Origin: Chitinophagaceae bacterium
Lineage (GTDB): Bacteria > Bacteroidota > Bacteroidia > Chitinophagales > Chitinophagaceae
NCBI GenBank assembly: GCA_016710165.1
Contig: JADJLJ010000004.1
Span: forward strand, 62,001-126,000
Direction: 5' to 3'
Length of the DNA: 64,000 nucleotides
This document shows, one piece after another, positions 16,834-26,760 of this stretch. The notes beneath the pieces were generated by a model. It made no database searches. It was not told the origin of the DNA and saw only the letters and a program-made list of their open reading frames with translations. The position numbers and the translations under genes were made by a program. How positions within the stretch are numbered: position 1 is the first letter of the stretch; every line of letters starts with the position of its first letter.

Positions 16834-17523
16834 ATGGCTGTTAAAATACTGTATGTAGAAGACGAATTATTCCTGGCCAAGATCGTGAAGGAAAGCCTGG
16901 AGAGCAGGGCCTATGAAGTGCTGATGGAAGCGGACGGCGACAAGGCCTTCCCCTTGTTCAAGCAGCACCGGCCGGATATCTGTGTACTGGATGTGATGCT
17001 GCCCAACAAAGACGGGTTTGCCATTGCCGAAGAGATACGGGGCATGGATGCCCAGGTGCCCATCATATTCCTTACGGCAAAAGCGCAGACAGAAGACCTG
17101 GTGAAAGGGTTTAAGACCGGCGGCAATGATTATATCCGAAAACCCTTCAGCATGGAAGAACTGATCGTTCGTATTGAAAATGCGCTCCGGTTCAGGAGCG
17201 GGGAGAAAAAACCGGATGATAAAAAAGATGTGGTGAAGATAGGCAAGTACAGTTTTTATCCGAACCACCAGGTGCTGAAGAATAACGGGGACGAACGGAA
17301 ACTTTCATTCCGGGAAACGGAATTACTGAAAGTGCTTTACGAGAACCGGGACAAGATCATTGACCGCCGCGACATACTGAACCTGCTCTGGGGCAATGAT
17401 AATTTCTTCAACTCCCGCAACCTGGATGTGTACATCACCAAGCTCCGGAGCTATTTAAAGAATGACGCAGCGCTTGAAATAATCACCATTAAGGGGATCG
17501 GCTACCGGTTTGTGACCGATTAA
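16834..17523 (+). CDS. OmpR/PhoB-type response regulator
   Basis: 229 residues. N-terminal receiver with acidic pocket VEDE, phospho-acceptor Asp53 in CVLDVMLPNKDGF, Thr in IIFLTAKAQ, Lys in YIRKPFSMEEL. C-terminal winged-helix domain from about residue 125 with LSFRETELLKVLYENRDKII and NLDVYITKLRSYLKND, ending IKGIGYRFVTD, the usual Trans_reg_C finish. The start at 16834 gives a full receiver right after the kinase stop. Likely target sites are the two 39-bp elements at 10416 and 15279 (inference). Confidence 0.95.
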   Translation: MAVKILYVEDELFLAKIVKESLESRAYEVLMEADGDKAFPLFKQHRPDICVLDVMLPNKDGFAIAEEIRGMDAQVPIIFLTAKAQTEDLVKGFKTGGNDYIRKPFSMEELIVRIENALRFRSGEKKPDDKKDVVKIGKYSFYPNHQVLKNNGDERKLSFRETELLKVLYENRDKIIDRRDILNLLWGNDNFFNSRNLDVYITKLRSYLKNDAALEIITIKGIGYRFVTD

Positions 17524-17560
17524 GATCATTATTGGTAGGGTCCTGTTTTGAATATTTTGT

Positions 17561-17660
17561 GACCTGTCATGCTGAGGAACGAAGCATCTCAGGATAAGCA
17601 AACGATCCTGATCAGGAGATCCTTCGTTCCTCAGGATGACAATCATTCAAAATAAGACAC
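17561..17660. repeat. 100-bp palindromic repeat, copy 1
   Basis: Imperfect palindrome with arms GTCATGCTGAGGAACGAAGC and its near-complement GGATCCTTCG...CAGGATGAC. Its reverse complement matches the 100-bp segment 49813-49912 at 94 of 100 positions. It sits between the convergent regulator and VCBS genes and may double as a terminator. Confidence 0.8.
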
Positions 17661-17664
17661 TGCC

Positions 17665-20600
17665 TCATTCCTTTATAAATACCTGTGCTGCATTATCGTT
17701 CTTCAGGAACACAAGCATGCTTTTCTTCTCTTTCAGGTAAATTATTTTACGCACTTCGCCACGTACGGTCAAACCGTCTTCTGCAGGCGATACACTGCTA
17801 AAACTACCACCACCGTTCCCTTTCAGCAGGAGGGCGCCAGGGCCATCAATATTGCCAACCATTACCGCCGCATCGTTTGAATTACCGCATACCAGGATGT
17901 CTTTAATGCCATCCATGTCCACATCATCAATAACGATGTCGTTCACCGTGGACAGTTGTGCCATCTCCGGGAACGGGATAAAACGGAAGGAGGCATTTCC
18001 CTCATTGATCAATACCCCCGATTCGAAAAGATTGGTCTTGTATACATCCATGCCTCTTTTTTCCTGTTCGGTAAAGATATCATCCAGCGTTTTACCGGAG
18101 TAATCCCGGTAGCGGATAAATTTTTTCCGCATGGCCGGCATCTGGTCCATCAACTGGTCGCGGCTGAAGAGGGGGTAACATTTTCCCTGTATATAATAAC
18201 CCAGCACCGCATCATAGCTTCCATTATTGTCAAAGTCCTTTGCATAAATGGTGCAGGGTTGGTTCACATTTCCCTTGATGGTAGAGTTCAATCCCCGGTT
18301 GCCCATGATAAGGTCCAGGTCGCCGTCGTTGTCCATATCTTCTGCCTTCATGTTATACCACCATCCGCTGAAAGCATCCATGCTGATCACAGAATCTTTT
18401 CCGGAGGGGGCCATGATATGCACGGTGTTTTGCGTTTTTTTAAACTGCCCGTCCTGGTAACTGAATATTTCAACCGGCATCCATTCGCCACTGATGGTCA
18501 ATTCTTTTTTCCCATCGCCATTCACATCGGCCCAGGCAGCCTGGTTCACGATACCGGGATTGAGTAATTCTTTTGCATACGCCTGGGTGACATCGGTAAA
18601 GACCCCTTTGTTGTTCTGCAGCAACATGCACCGGTCGGGTTTTGGAAAAACGCCGGGTAACACATGCCCGCCAACAAACAGGTCCTGGTCGCCATCGCCG
18701 TCAAAATCCAGGGCGGTCACACAGGATCCGTTGAACCCTTCTTTTGGTAATGCTTTTACAGAACGGGTGAAATTCCCTTTCCCATCGTTCAAAAGCAACC
18801 GGTCCTGGTACAGATTGCTGCCGGCCGGGAATTCTGCACCGCCGCTTACCACGTAAAGATCCATATCGCCATCACCGTCTGCATCAAAGAACAGGGCGCT
18901 CATGTCCTCAAAATTCTTATCAGCAGCAAAAGCAGCCTGCTTTTTTTCAATGAATGAACCGCCTGCATTCTGCATCATCAGTTTCCCTTCAAAACCTGCG
19001 GCGCCGCCAATGAAAATGTCTTCCAGCCCATCGCCATTCACATCTGCCCTGGCAAAGTAAGGTCCTTTGCGGCTGCACTTGTAAGGGATCAGCGGCTCCC
19101 GTTTAAAATCAATGAAATCATTTTCATTTTGAGTGAACCGGAACCTGGATTCTTTGCTGATGTCTTTAAAGGAAATGTTTTTCTTTTTTGCAGGGGCGCC
19201 GGTACCCGGGGATGCATTCGATTCAAACAGCATCAGTTCCTGGTCGGTATTTACATTGGTAAGTACAATGCCCTTCTGGCCCGGGAATATGACCTCCACT
19301 TTTGGAATGACCGTTTCAGCGCCTGTGCCAAAATGAAGCACATGCTCCATGCTTGATAAAAAACCACGTTGCGGATGATAATGCTGCAGTTGCAACTGTC
19401 CTTTCTGGTCGGTAAGTTTTACGGTTACCCCAAACACTTCGTCAAATGCGCCCGGTGCCTTGTAAAACCGGAAGCGTAAGAAATGGGAAGAAGCAGCAGC
19501 CGTCTCCCGGGTATTGTTTTTAAAAACAAATGCCGGCCCGTCAACATTATTTACCACCAGGTCCAGGTCGCCGTCGTTATCCAGGTCGGCATAGGCTGCG
19601 CCGCTTGAAAAAGAGGGAGGTGCATCACACCAGGTGTCGGTGTAGTTGTCGAATTTTAGCGTACCGTTGTTCCGGTAAATATAATTTTTGGTAGGTACCA
19701 CGGGAATGCTTTGCAGCCAGGCGTTCAGGTCAACCGCACGTCCGTTGTTCATGGTACGCATCACCGAATCCAGTATGAAGACCTTGTAGTCCCAGTCGGT
19801 GATGTCACGCTTGATCCCGTTTGTAACATAAATGTCTTTTCTCCCGTCGTTGTCAAGATCGGTGATCAATGGCGCCCAGCTCCATTCGGTTTCTGCCACG
19901 CCGGAATAGTTGGCTATTTCACTGAAACTGCCGTCGGCATTGTTCAGCTGCAGGCTGTTGCGTGGGTACTGGTAATACAGCCCGTACTTTACCATCAGGT
20001 GAAACTTATCGTAGTTCTGGTTTACCGCAAAGAGTTGTTTTTGCCGGACCGGGTTCTCCACTGCCATGTCCACTACATATATATCTTCATGCCCGTCGTT
20101 ATTGATATCGCTGATATCGGAACCCATGGCTGAAAAGCTGGTGTGTTTGATGTAATCGGTAAGCCGGTTGGTAAAGGTACCGTTGCGGTTATTGATGTAC
20201 AGGAAATCGGGCTTATTGAAATCATTGGCCACATAGAGATCCGGCCAGCCATCGTCATTGATGTCGGCAATGGATGCGCTGAGGCCAAATGCATGATCGA
20301 TGAGACCGGCCTTTTTGGTGACGTCCACAAATTTACCGCCGCGGTTCTCAAACAACCGGTCACTGGTATATACGGTCACGGTATCTTCCGAGTAAACCAT
20401 CTTGCCGTTCACCATGGTAACAGGGATGGTCATGGATTTACTGAAATCATTCGGGTGGTCTACAAAAAAAACATCCTTATCCCCGTCATTATCGTAATCA
20501 AAAAAATAGGATTGTATGGTGAAGCTTGCGTCATCCAGTCCGTAGGCGGCTGCCTGGTCGGTAAAAGTTCCGTTGCCGTTATTGATGTACAGTATTTTTT

Positions 20601-21039
20601 TCCGGAGTGCCGGGTCTTTGAAACCCGACTTGTTTACAAAGATGTCAAGCAGCCCGTCGTTGTTGATATCAACCATGCTTACCCCGGTCTTGATGCCGGC
20701 GCCGCCATTTACCCCGGCCGTTTCGGTGATATCCCTGAACTGAAGATTGCCCAGGTTCTGGTATAGTTTGTTGCTGCCAAGGGTGGAAGAAAAATAAATA
20801 TCGGGCAGCCCGTCGAGGTTTATGTCGCCAATGGCCACGCCGCCACCCGTGTACAGGTTCTCGTACATGTACATGAACATATTGGATGTCTCCACAATGT
20901 CGTTCCGGAAATTTATGCCTGTAGCCGTTCCGGGTAAAAGGGAAAACAGTTTTGTGCCGGTTGCCTGTTGTGCTTCTGCGGTTCCTGATAAAGAAACGAG
21001 GAGCCACAAAAGGGCAAACCGCCTGTGCGATGATGACAT
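17665..21039 (-). CDS. secreted VCBS/FG-GAP repeat protein with ASPIC/UnbV domain
   Basis: 1124 residues with a signal peptide (MSSSHRRFALLWLLVSLSGTAEAQ). The chain is filled with Ca-binding FG-GAP/VCBS repeats of the DxDxDGxxD type (DINLDGLPDIYFSS, DINNDGLLDIFVN, DYDNDGDKDVFFVD and many more), the mark of a seven-bladed propeller. An ASPIC/UnbV segment lies around residues 545-645 (VTVKLTDQKGQLQLQ to KVEVIFPGQKGIVLTN), followed by a second set of repeats. Cell-surface or secreted; ligand unknown. It starts 15 bp after the haloperoxidase-like gene, so the two are an operon. Confidence 0.92.
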   Translation of the reverse strand: MSSSHRRFALLWLLVSLSGTAEAQQATGTKLFSLLPGTATGINFRNDIVETSNMFMYMYENLYTGGGVAIGDINLDGLPDIYFSSTLGSNKLYQNLGNLQFRDITETAGVNGGAGIKTGVSMVDINNDGLLDIFVNKSGFKDPALRKKILYINNGNGTFTDQAAAYGLDDASFTIQSYFFDYDNDGDKDVFFVDHPNDFSKSMTIPVTMVNGKMVYSEDTVTVYTSDRLFENRGGKFVDVTKKAGLIDHAFGLSASIADINDDGWPDLYVANDFNKPDFLYINNRNGTFTNRLTDYIKHTSFSAMGSDISDINNDGHEDIYVVDMAVENPVRQKQLFAVNQNYDKFHLMVKYGLYYQYPRNSLQLNNADGSFSEIANYSGVAETEWSWAPLITDLDNDGRKDIYVTNGIKRDITDWDYKVFILDSVMRTMNNGRAVDLNAWLQSIPVVPTKNYIYRNNGTLKFDNYTDTWCDAPPSFSSGAAYADLDNDGDLDLVVNNVDGPAFVFKNNTRETAAASSHFLRFRFYKAPGAFDEVFGVTVKLTDQKGQLQLQHYHPQRGFLSSMEHVLHFGTGAETVIPKVEVIFPGQKGIVLTNVNTDQELMLFESNASPGTGAPAKKKNISFKDISKESRFRFTQNENDFIDFKREPLIPYKCSRKGPYFARADVNGDGLEDIFIGGAAGFEGKLMMQNAGGSFIEKKQAAFAADKNFEDMSALFFDADGDGDMDLYVVSGGAEFPAGSNLYQDRLLLNDGKGNFTRSVKALPKEGFNGSCVTALDFDGDGDQDLFVGGHVLPGVFPKPDRCMLLQNNKGVFTDVTQAYAKELLNPGIVNQAAWADVNGDGKKELTISGEWMPVEIFSYQDGQFKKTQNTVHIMAPSGKDSVISMDAFSGWWYNMKAEDMDNDGDLDLIMGNRGLNSTIKGNVNQPCTIYAKDFDNNGSYDAVLGYYIQGKCYPLFSRDQLMDQMPAMRKKFIRYRDYSGKTLDDIFTEQEKRGMDVYKTNLFESGVLINEGNASFRFIPFPEMAQLSTVNDIVIDDVDMDGIKDILVCGNSNDAAVMVGNIDGPGALLLKGNGGGSFSSVSPAEDGLTVRGEVRKIIYLKEKKSMLVFLKNDNAAQVFIKE

Positions 21040-21054
21040 ATTCTGTTTATTTGG

Positions 21055-22374
21055 TTAAGGCCTGCGGTATAATGTTTTCAGCACATGGTTACCAACTTCT
21101 TTTCCCTGCACAATACTTATACGGGCTGTTTCGGGATAATGTATGCCGCCATATACCCGGCTCCACGTAGATTCATAGGCTGCATCCAGGAACGATTTGA
21201 AATGACGTGCCTTGTTGCCAAACTGTATCTCTATCTCATCGGTGAATTCATAATTTTCTCCCAGCAAGGCGGTCAGCACAACCGCTGCTGCATCAGATAC
21301 CACCGAGTGACCGCTGGTGAATTCAGGGAAGGGCGGTGTTTGAATATACGGGGTCCAGTTCTTATCGATCAGCCGGTTGATGATGGTGATGGGCCGGATC
21401 AGGTTGCCCCGGTATTTTTCATCCCAGCAACTGATGAATGCATCAAAGATGGCGATGGATGTGAGGGCATACACCTGTGCCGCTTTGGTGACCGGGATAT
21501 TCTTTTGTTTACAGGCCTGCTGACCGATCAGGATCCAGTGCCCGCCCGGAGAGACCTTATGAATGAAATAATTGAGGTGGCCGATGTTGACGGATACATT
21601 GGGATTATCATCCCAGTAAAGGGCGATCTCTTTTTGCGTGGTGTCGAGATTTTTTCCAATTTCATAAGTTTCCAGTACTGTTTTGTAAAATTTGGAATCT
21701 TTTGATTTGCTGTACAGCAGTTTTTCTTTTGGTGCGAACTGTGTTGCAGACCTTAATGTCATTGGCCGGATGGTATTCCAATAGGGCTCCAGCGCCTGCG
21801 CATAGTCGAGTGGAGTAGGTTGCCAGGCGCCCGGCGCACTGGAATATGTAAAACGGGTCATTCCTCTCGACTTCAGGTAATTGTCTTTTTTTGTCCATGC
21901 AATGATGCTGTCTGCCACGCTGCGGCCAAATGCAATGGACTGCTGGGCAACAACGGAATCGCTGTGTAAGAAAAGCGAATCGGCAAATGCTTTGCGCCAG
22001 TCGCTGAATTTGTATTCAGAACCAACCAGGGTTTGCGCCACATGTGAGAAAGAGATGCAGGCAGCTATGAAAGGGTCGATCTTTTTACCTGCCGGGGGAA
22101 CCGGAACTTTGTTCAGGCCATTCAGTTTCCCGGCCAGGGTCACCAGGGCCGGGTCATCATAGCGTATGCACTCATAAAAAGCAATGGTTGGGTATACATA
22201 AACCCGGCTGGCAACAATGGGCGTGAACAGGTCGGTCATCACCGTGTTCACCAGCATCGTATTCAGGTCATGGAGGGTTTGTTCTTTGCTTTGCGCTTTT
22301 ACATCCGTGCTGGCAACAGCAGCAAGCAAAAGAATGAGAAAGGAAATTCTTCTGAATAAGAACAGCTTGTACAT
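21055..22374 (-). CDS. vanadium-dependent haloperoxidase-like PAP2-family protein
   Basis: 439 residues from the ATG at 22374, which gives a signal peptide (MYKLFLFRRISFLILLLAAV ...VKAQ) and sits 26 bp after a -7 element. The vanadate/phosphate-binding signature of the family is present: K-x6-RP as KYRGNLIRP, a central TSGHS (usual PSGH), and SR-x5-H as SRVYGGIH near the C-terminus, where the usual Asp after the His is Thr. Whether it oxidises halide or acts as a phosphatase cannot be told from sequence. Exported, first gene of a pair with the VCBS protein, a pairing seen elsewhere in Bacteroidota. Confidence 0.88.
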   Translation of the reverse strand: MYKLFLFRRISFLILLLAAVASTDVKAQSKEQTLHDLNTMLVNTVMTDLFTPIVASRVYVYPTIAFYECIRYDDPALVTLAGKLNGLNKVPVPPAGKKIDPFIAACISFSHVAQTLVGSEYKFSDWRKAFADSLFLHSDSVVAQQSIAFGRSVADSIIAWTKKDNYLKSRGMTRFTYSSAPGAWQPTPLDYAQALEPYWNTIRPMTLRSATQFAPKEKLLYSKSKDSKFYKTVLETYEIGKNLDTTQKEIALYWDDNPNVSVNIGHLNYFIHKVSPGGHWILIGQQACKQKNIPVTKAAQVYALTSIAIFDAFISCWDEKYRGNLIRPITIINRLIDKNWTPYIQTPPFPEFTSGHSVVSDAAAVVLTALLGENYEFTDEIEIQFGNKARHFKSFLDAAYESTWSRVYGGIHYPETARISIVQGKEVGNHVLKTLYRRP

Positions 22375-22400
22375 ATGGAACGTGTTGGTGGTAATATTCT

Positions 22401-22408
22401 CAAATTTA
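22401..22408 (-). promoter_or_regulatory. -7 promoter element (TAAATTTG) of the haloperoxidase/VCBS operon
   Basis: Exact TAnnTTTG match on the minus strand 26 bp before the ATG at 22374. It excludes the longer open frame that reaches 22500. Confidence 0.6.
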
Positions 22409-22508
22409 ATTTTTTTTCCTGTCTGTACCCGATAATAATTAAACTGCCCCTGAATTCTCAGCAACGTCTCCGCCAGGGTCGTTGCGTATTGCGAATACAC
22501 AACGTCCT

Positions 22509-22715
22509 GCTCTTACGGATGCCACGGCGTGGTCTTCGACCAGCCGGAAAAAAAGAATTTAACCACAAAGACACGAAGACACTAAGGAAAATGCTGCGCA
22601 TTTTTCTGCTTCAGTCCTTCGTGCCTTTATGTCTTTGTGGCAAACTGGTACCCGGGAAAAAGGCGCAAGCGCTGTACTTTCTTCGTGGCTGGTCATAGAC
22701 CACGCCACGGCGTTC
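22509..22715 (-). repeat. long palindromic repeat (GGCGTGGTC/GACCAGCC family)
   Basis: About 207 bp; its reverse complement closely follows 54524-54732 along the whole length. Both ends carry the dyad GGCGTGGTCT..GACCAGCC, and the centre holds a second long palindrome of the type AACCACAAAGACACGAAGAC / GTCTTTGTGG. It accounts for most of the gap between the haloperoxidase and DUF3817 genes; nothing else was seen there. Confidence 0.8.
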
Positions 22716-22760
22716 AAGGAGCTGAACAGAAATATAAAAAAAATAATACGGCAGGTAAGA

Positions 22761-23078
22761 TCATGCCTGCAGGGCCGCTTCTTCTTTTCTCAGTTGCCTG
22801 TCAAAAATAAAGGTACCCAAAGGGATGACCGCTGCGGCAAAGGCTTTGACAAACCAGCCAAAACCCTTTTTCAGGTTTCCCATCACTTCAAAGGCAAACC
22901 ACAGGAAGGCAACAAACAGAACGCCGTGCATCCAGCCGAAGATCTTTACGGCTTCGGGAGTATTATAAAAATATTTCAAAGGCATGGCGATCAGCAGCAG
23001 TGCCAGGAATGAAATGCCTTCGGCAATGCCGATCATCCGGAAGCGATACAATAATTTTTTTGAGTCCTGTTCTTTCAT
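22761..23078 (-). CDS. DUF3817 family membrane protein
   Basis: 105 residues with three hydrophobic helices: residues 15-35 (IGIAEGISFLALLLIAMPL), 48-67 (WMHGVLFVAFLWFAFEVM) and 77-93 (FVKAFAAAVIPLGTFIF). The RxxGIAEGISFL start, GWMHGVLF and PLGTFIFD motifs and the length are those of DUF3817 proteins of unknown function. It lies 20 bp after the region where mqnC ends, same strand, so co-transcription with mqnC is likely. Confidence 0.88.
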   Translation of the reverse strand: MKEQDSKKLLYRFRMIGIAEGISFLALLLIAMPLKYFYNTPEAVKIFGWMHGVLFVAFLWFAFEVMGNLKKGFGWFVKAFAAAVIPLGTFIFDRQLRKEEAALQA

Positions 23079-23098
23079 TATTTATTTATGGAGGTGTT

Positions 23099-24223
23099 TT
23101 AATAATTGACAACCTGTTCAACGATGGATGCAGGTATCTCCCTCCATTCGTACTGCTGGTTGCGCAGTTGCGGTTCAAAACCGGCTTCTTTAATGGCCAA
23201 CTGGATGGACCTGCTGGTAAAGCGGTGTGGGGCGCCGGCAGCGCTTACCACATTCTCTTCGATCATGATGCTGCCAAAATCATTGGCGCCACCGTGTAAA
23301 CAGATCTGTGCCACCTGCTTGCCAACCGTAAGCCAGCTTGCCTGTATGTTGGTGATGTTGGGCAGCATGATGCGGCTGATGGCGATCATACGGATGTATT
23401 CTTCGGCAGACGTGAGGTTGTGTACGCCTCTTATTTTTGCCAGCAGGGTATCCACATCCTGGAATGTCCATGGGATAAAGGCTAAAAATCCTTTTGCATT
23501 TGCCGGTTTGCGGCTCTGTACTTCCCGGAGTTTTACCAGGTGTTCAAAGCGTTCCCGGATGGTTTCCACGTGGCCGAACATCATGGTGGCCGATGTTGTG
23601 ATGTTGAGCTTATGCGCTTCATGCATGATGTCGAGCCATTCCTGTGCCCCGCATTTCCCCTTGCTGATCAGCCGCCTTACCCGGTCGGTCAGAATTTCTG
23701 CCCCGGCGCCCGGCAGGCTGTCCATGCCGGCAGCTTTCAATGCCATCAGTACTTCCCGGTGGGTGCTCTTCTCCAGTTTGGTAATATGGGCCACTTCCGG
23801 CGGGCCAAGGGTATGCAGTTTGATATCCGGGTAAAGCGATTTTATCTCTTTAAAAAGGTTCACATAAAAATCCAGCCCCAGTTCGGGATGATGGCCGCCC
23901 TGCAGCAAAAGTTGGTCGCCGCCGTACCGGATGGTCTCTTCGATCTTGGTCTTGTATGTTTCCATACCGGTGATGTATGCATCGGCATGCCCGGGGATGC
24001 GGTAGAAATTACAAAATTTGCAGTTGGCAATGCATACGTTGGTGGTATTCACATTCCGGTCTATCTGCCAGGTCACTTTTCCGTGGGGCACCTGTTTTTT
24101 CCGTAATTCATCTGCCACAAACATCAGTTCTGCCAGGGCAGCATGTTCAAAAAGAAAAATACCTTCCTCTTCCGTAAGAAATTCAAAAGCAAGCGCTTTC
24201 TGGTACAGGTCATTCATGTTCAT
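23099..24223 (-). CDS. mqnC: cyclic dehypoxanthinyl futalosine synthase (radical SAM)
   Basis: About 374 residues. MqnC cyclises dehypoxanthine futalosine in the futalosine route to menaquinone, using S-adenosylmethionine and a 4Fe-4S cluster. The cluster motif is TTNVCIANCKFCNFYR (CxxxCxxC), followed by LLLQGGHHPELGLDFY, LGPPEVAHITKLEKST, SLPGAGAEIL and CGAQEWLDIMHEAH, all as in MqnC rather than MqnE. The start at 24223 lies after the TACTTTTG promoter element, which rules out the longer frame starting at 24262; ATG 24217 is an alternative. No other mqn genes are in the window. Confidence 0.9.
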   Translation of the reverse strand: MNMNDLYQKALAFEFLTEEEGIFLFEHAALAELMFVADELRKKQVPHGKVTWQIDRNVNTTNVCIANCKFCNFYRIPGHADAYITGMETYKTKIEETIRYGGDQLLLQGGHHPELGLDFYVNLFKEIKSLYPDIKLHTLGPPEVAHITKLEKSTHREVLMALKAAGMDSLPGAGAEILTDRVRRLISKGKCGAQEWLDIMHEAHKLNITTSATMMFGHVETIRERFEHLVKLREVQSRKPANAKGFLAFIPWTFQDVDTLLAKIRGVHNLTSAEEYIRMIAISRIMLPNITNIQASWLTVGKQVAQICLHGGANDFGSIMIEENVVSAAGAPHRFTSRSIQLAIKEAGFEPQLRNQQYEWREIPASIVEQVVNY

Positions 24224-24247
24224 ATTTCCCGGTTGTGTAGTTAATGG

Positions 24248-24255
24248 CAAAAGTA
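24248..24255 (-). promoter_or_regulatory. -7 promoter element (TACTTTTG) of mqnC
   Basis: Exact TAnnTTTG match on the minus strand, 24 bp before the ATG at 24223. Confidence 0.65.
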
Positions 24256-24459
24256 CATCCAAATTCCTGCATGGCCATCGTTCTCCCCGGCTGCTGTCTT
24301 CACTTCCCTGGCCGGTGTCTTCACCGACCGGAACAGATCACTTAATTGTATGGCCTTCGGCCAACAGGTTTTTTAACCACAGATTGCACAGATGGGATCA
24401 CAGATTTACACGGATTATTATCCAGGGCGAAGCCGAAGGAACCGCAAATGCCCCAAAAA

Positions 24460-24547
24460 ATATTCAATACTCAACATTCAATGTTCAACCTGCTTACCGG
24501 CAGGCAGGTATTCAACGGAATCCCGTTCATTGAATATTGAATATTGA
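24460..24547. repeat. palindromic repeat with an embedded REP-like core
   Basis: Arms TATTCAATACTCAACATTC and CATTGAATATTGAATATTGAG are near-complementary and enclose CCTGCTTACCGGCAGGCAGG, a dyad also seen at 44629-44650. A further half-repeat (AACCACAGATTGCACAG) lies at 24375-24420. These fill the 24,263-24,740 gap; no gene was found in it. Confidence 0.7.
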
Positions 24548-24740
24548 GCATTGTGCATTAATATTGATCATTCTTTCATTTCGCAGCCTGGCTTTGTCTC
24601 CTCGTTGCAGCGGAATAATATTCCCGTATGCGTAGTAATACGGTTACATAACAGGTATTACCCGTATAGATAGAACCGAAGAACCAAAATACCTTTATTT
24701 CATTATTATGTAATTATTCAATCTTAATTCCCTCACTGCG

Positions 24741-26192
24741 ATGAACTTTAAACAGCTTCTTATCATGCTACTCTTTGCCGGAGTGGTCTGCCAGGCAAAA
24801 GCGCAGAAGCTGGACAGCACGATTGAGGCGCTTCAAAAAATACCTGCCAAATACCTTTCCAGAGTTGAGAACAAAATAGATAAATACAGTAGCCGCATTA
24901 CCGGCAAAACAGAAAAGACTCTGGTCAAACTTGCCCGCTGGGAGAATAAGATCAAATCACTTCTGGAGCAGGTGAGTCCGGAAACGGCACAAAAATTATT
25001 TGGCAACAATCAACTAACCTTCAGTAGTGCACTGCAAAAACTGAAAGAAGGTAAAGCAGTTGTGGAAGGATACCGGACAAAGTATAATGAATACCGGGAT
25101 AAATTAACTACCAGTATAAAGTACCTGGAGCAACAAAAAGATAATCTGGATAAAAAATATATCCAGCCGATTAATGCAGCAAGGCAAAAGCTGGATGAAC
25201 TGGAAAAAGATCTGTCTACTACCGAATCAGTAGAGAAGTTCATTAAAGAAAGGAGAAGGCAACTGATGGATGAAGCGGTGAAGTATCTCGGTAAAAATAA
25301 GTATCTGACTAAGATTGATAAAGAGGCGTATTACTATATTGAAACCCTTCGTAACTATAAAGAACTCTTCAGCGACCGAAAAAAAGCGGAAGACCTTGCC
25401 CTTAAAATCCTCAATAAAATACCTGCATTTAAAAAGTTTGCACAACAGAACAGTATGCTTGCCTCCTTGTTCCGCCTGCCTTCGGGAAACGGAGGATATA
25501 GTCCGCAGGATTTGGCCGGCCTGCAAACCCGGGAGAGCATCAATGCCCTGATACAGGATAGACTAGCCTCTGGAGGCCCCAATGCAAGCCAGACATTCAG
25601 CCAAAATATGCAAAGAGCCCAGGCGGAATTAAATCAACTAAAAAGCCAGGTACTAAAGGCGGGTGGTGGCAGCAGTAGTGATGCCAATATCCCAAGCTTC
25701 AAACCCAATAGCCAGCGGTCTAAAACTTTTTTGCAGCGCCTCGATTTCGGAAGCAATTTCCAGTTTGGAAGAAACAACAGCCTGGTGCCCAGCACCGCAG
25801 ATATAGCTTTGAGTGTGGGGTATAAATTAAATGATAAATCAATTGTGGGTATCGGAGCCAGTTACAAGATGGGCTATGGCAGTATCCGGAGGTTAAGCAT
25901 CAGTCACCAGGGAATCGGACTCAGAAGTTTCATTGACTGGAAACTGAAGAAACAGTTTTTTGTAAGCGGGGGCTTTGAAATGAACTACAACGCTCAGTTT
26001 AAAAAACTTTCTCAGTTGCGAAGCCTGGATGCATGGCAGCAATCGGGGCTTATAGGCATAACCAGAAAAATGAATATTAAAACAAAGTTCTTTAAGGGAA
26101 CCAGTGTGCAGTTGCTCCATGATATGCTGTACCGGCAGCATATACCGGTAAGCCAGCCCTTTCTTTTCAGGGTAGGTTATAGTTTCAGATGA
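24741..26192 (+). CDS. exported coiled-coil protein with C-terminal outer-membrane barrel
   Basis: 483 residues. Signal peptide MNFKQLLIMLLFAGVVCQAKAQ, then a long charged helical and coiled-coil region (about residues 30-220, for example KYLEQQKDNLDKKYIQPINA). From about residue 335 alternating aromatic strands follow (FGSNFQFGRNN, DIALSVGYKL, VGIGASYKMGYG, FIDWKLKKQFFVSGGFEMNY) ending FLFRVGYSFR, as in small outer-membrane barrels. No named family recognised. It directly precedes the RHS genes (20 bp gap), suggesting it anchors or exports their product (inference). Confidence 0.75.
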   Translation: MNFKQLLIMLLFAGVVCQAKAQKLDSTIEALQKIPAKYLSRVENKIDKYSSRITGKTEKTLVKLARWENKIKSLLEQVSPETAQKLFGNNQLTFSSALQKLKEGKAVVEGYRTKYNEYRDKLTTSIKYLEQQKDNLDKKYIQPINAARQKLDELEKDLSTTESVEKFIKERRRQLMDEAVKYLGKNKYLTKIDKEAYYYIETLRNYKELFSDRKKAEDLALKILNKIPAFKKFAQQNSMLASLFRLPSGNGGYSPQDLAGLQTRESINALIQDRLASGGPNASQTFSQNMQRAQAELNQLKSQVLKAGGGSSSDANIPSFKPNSQRSKTFLQRLDFGSNFQFGRNNSLVPSTADIALSVGYKLNDKSIVGIGASYKMGYGSIRRLSISHQGIGLRSFIDWKLKKQFFVSGGFEMNYNAQFKKLSQLRSLDAWQQSGLIGITRKMNIKTKFFKGTSVQLLHDMLYRQHIPVSQPFLFRVGYSFR

Positions 26193-26212
26193 TCTATTAA
26201 TTTTTTTATACA

Positions 26213-26626
26213 ATGAGAAGAGTATTTAGTATTTCAGCATTATGGCTACTAAGCTGTCCGGTAATCGGACAGAACCTGCCCGGCGCCATGAAACTTCCGG
26301 ATTTTGTTCAACCCACCCCGGAAGTTAGTTCAATACTTAAAGCAGATAATCTTTCGGTAAGCAATGCTACCGGGTCACCGAATATCAGTATTCCCATCGG
26401 AACACTTGCCGTAAATGGGATTAAGCTGCCGATCACCATCGGGTACAATTCAACAGGGATAAAAGTGGATGAATATTCCTCCATGATAGGAACAGGGTGG
26501 AACTGTAGTCCGGGAGGGGTGGTATCAAGAACAATCTTTCATAAACCCGATGAAAGCAGAAGCGGCAGCAGTTATCCTACCAATTTAAGCAATCCCAACT
26601 TCAATTCCTGGATGCGAACCTGCTGA
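26213..26626 (+). pseudogene. N-terminal fragment of the first RHS-family gene
   Basis: 137 residues with a signal peptide (MRRVFSISALWLLSCPVIGQ) followed by the standard opening of Bacteroidota RHS partner proteins: PTPEVSSILKADNLSVSNAT, GSPNISIPIGTLAVNGIKLP, then YNSTGIKVDEYSSMIGTGWN and a PGGVVSR motif. The frame is lost at 26610-26611: adding one G (TGG-ATG to TGG-GATG) would continue N-F-N-S-W-D-A-N-L-L-N-F into the downstream frame. Together with 26761-29274 this was one gene of about 1020 codons. Confidence 0.8.
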
Positions 26627-26760
26627 ATTTTTTAAAAAATACCCCGGATGCCGAATCGGATATATTCAGTTTTTCATTCCTGAACTATTCGGGCTAGTTT
26701 ATCCTGGATTGAAACCGTACTACAATCATCCCACTATCAAATTATAACCTGAAGATAAAG

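Noticed and set aside
22375..22500. Longer N-terminus for the haloperoxidase-like protein
   Set aside because: It would precede both the -7 element and the signal peptide.
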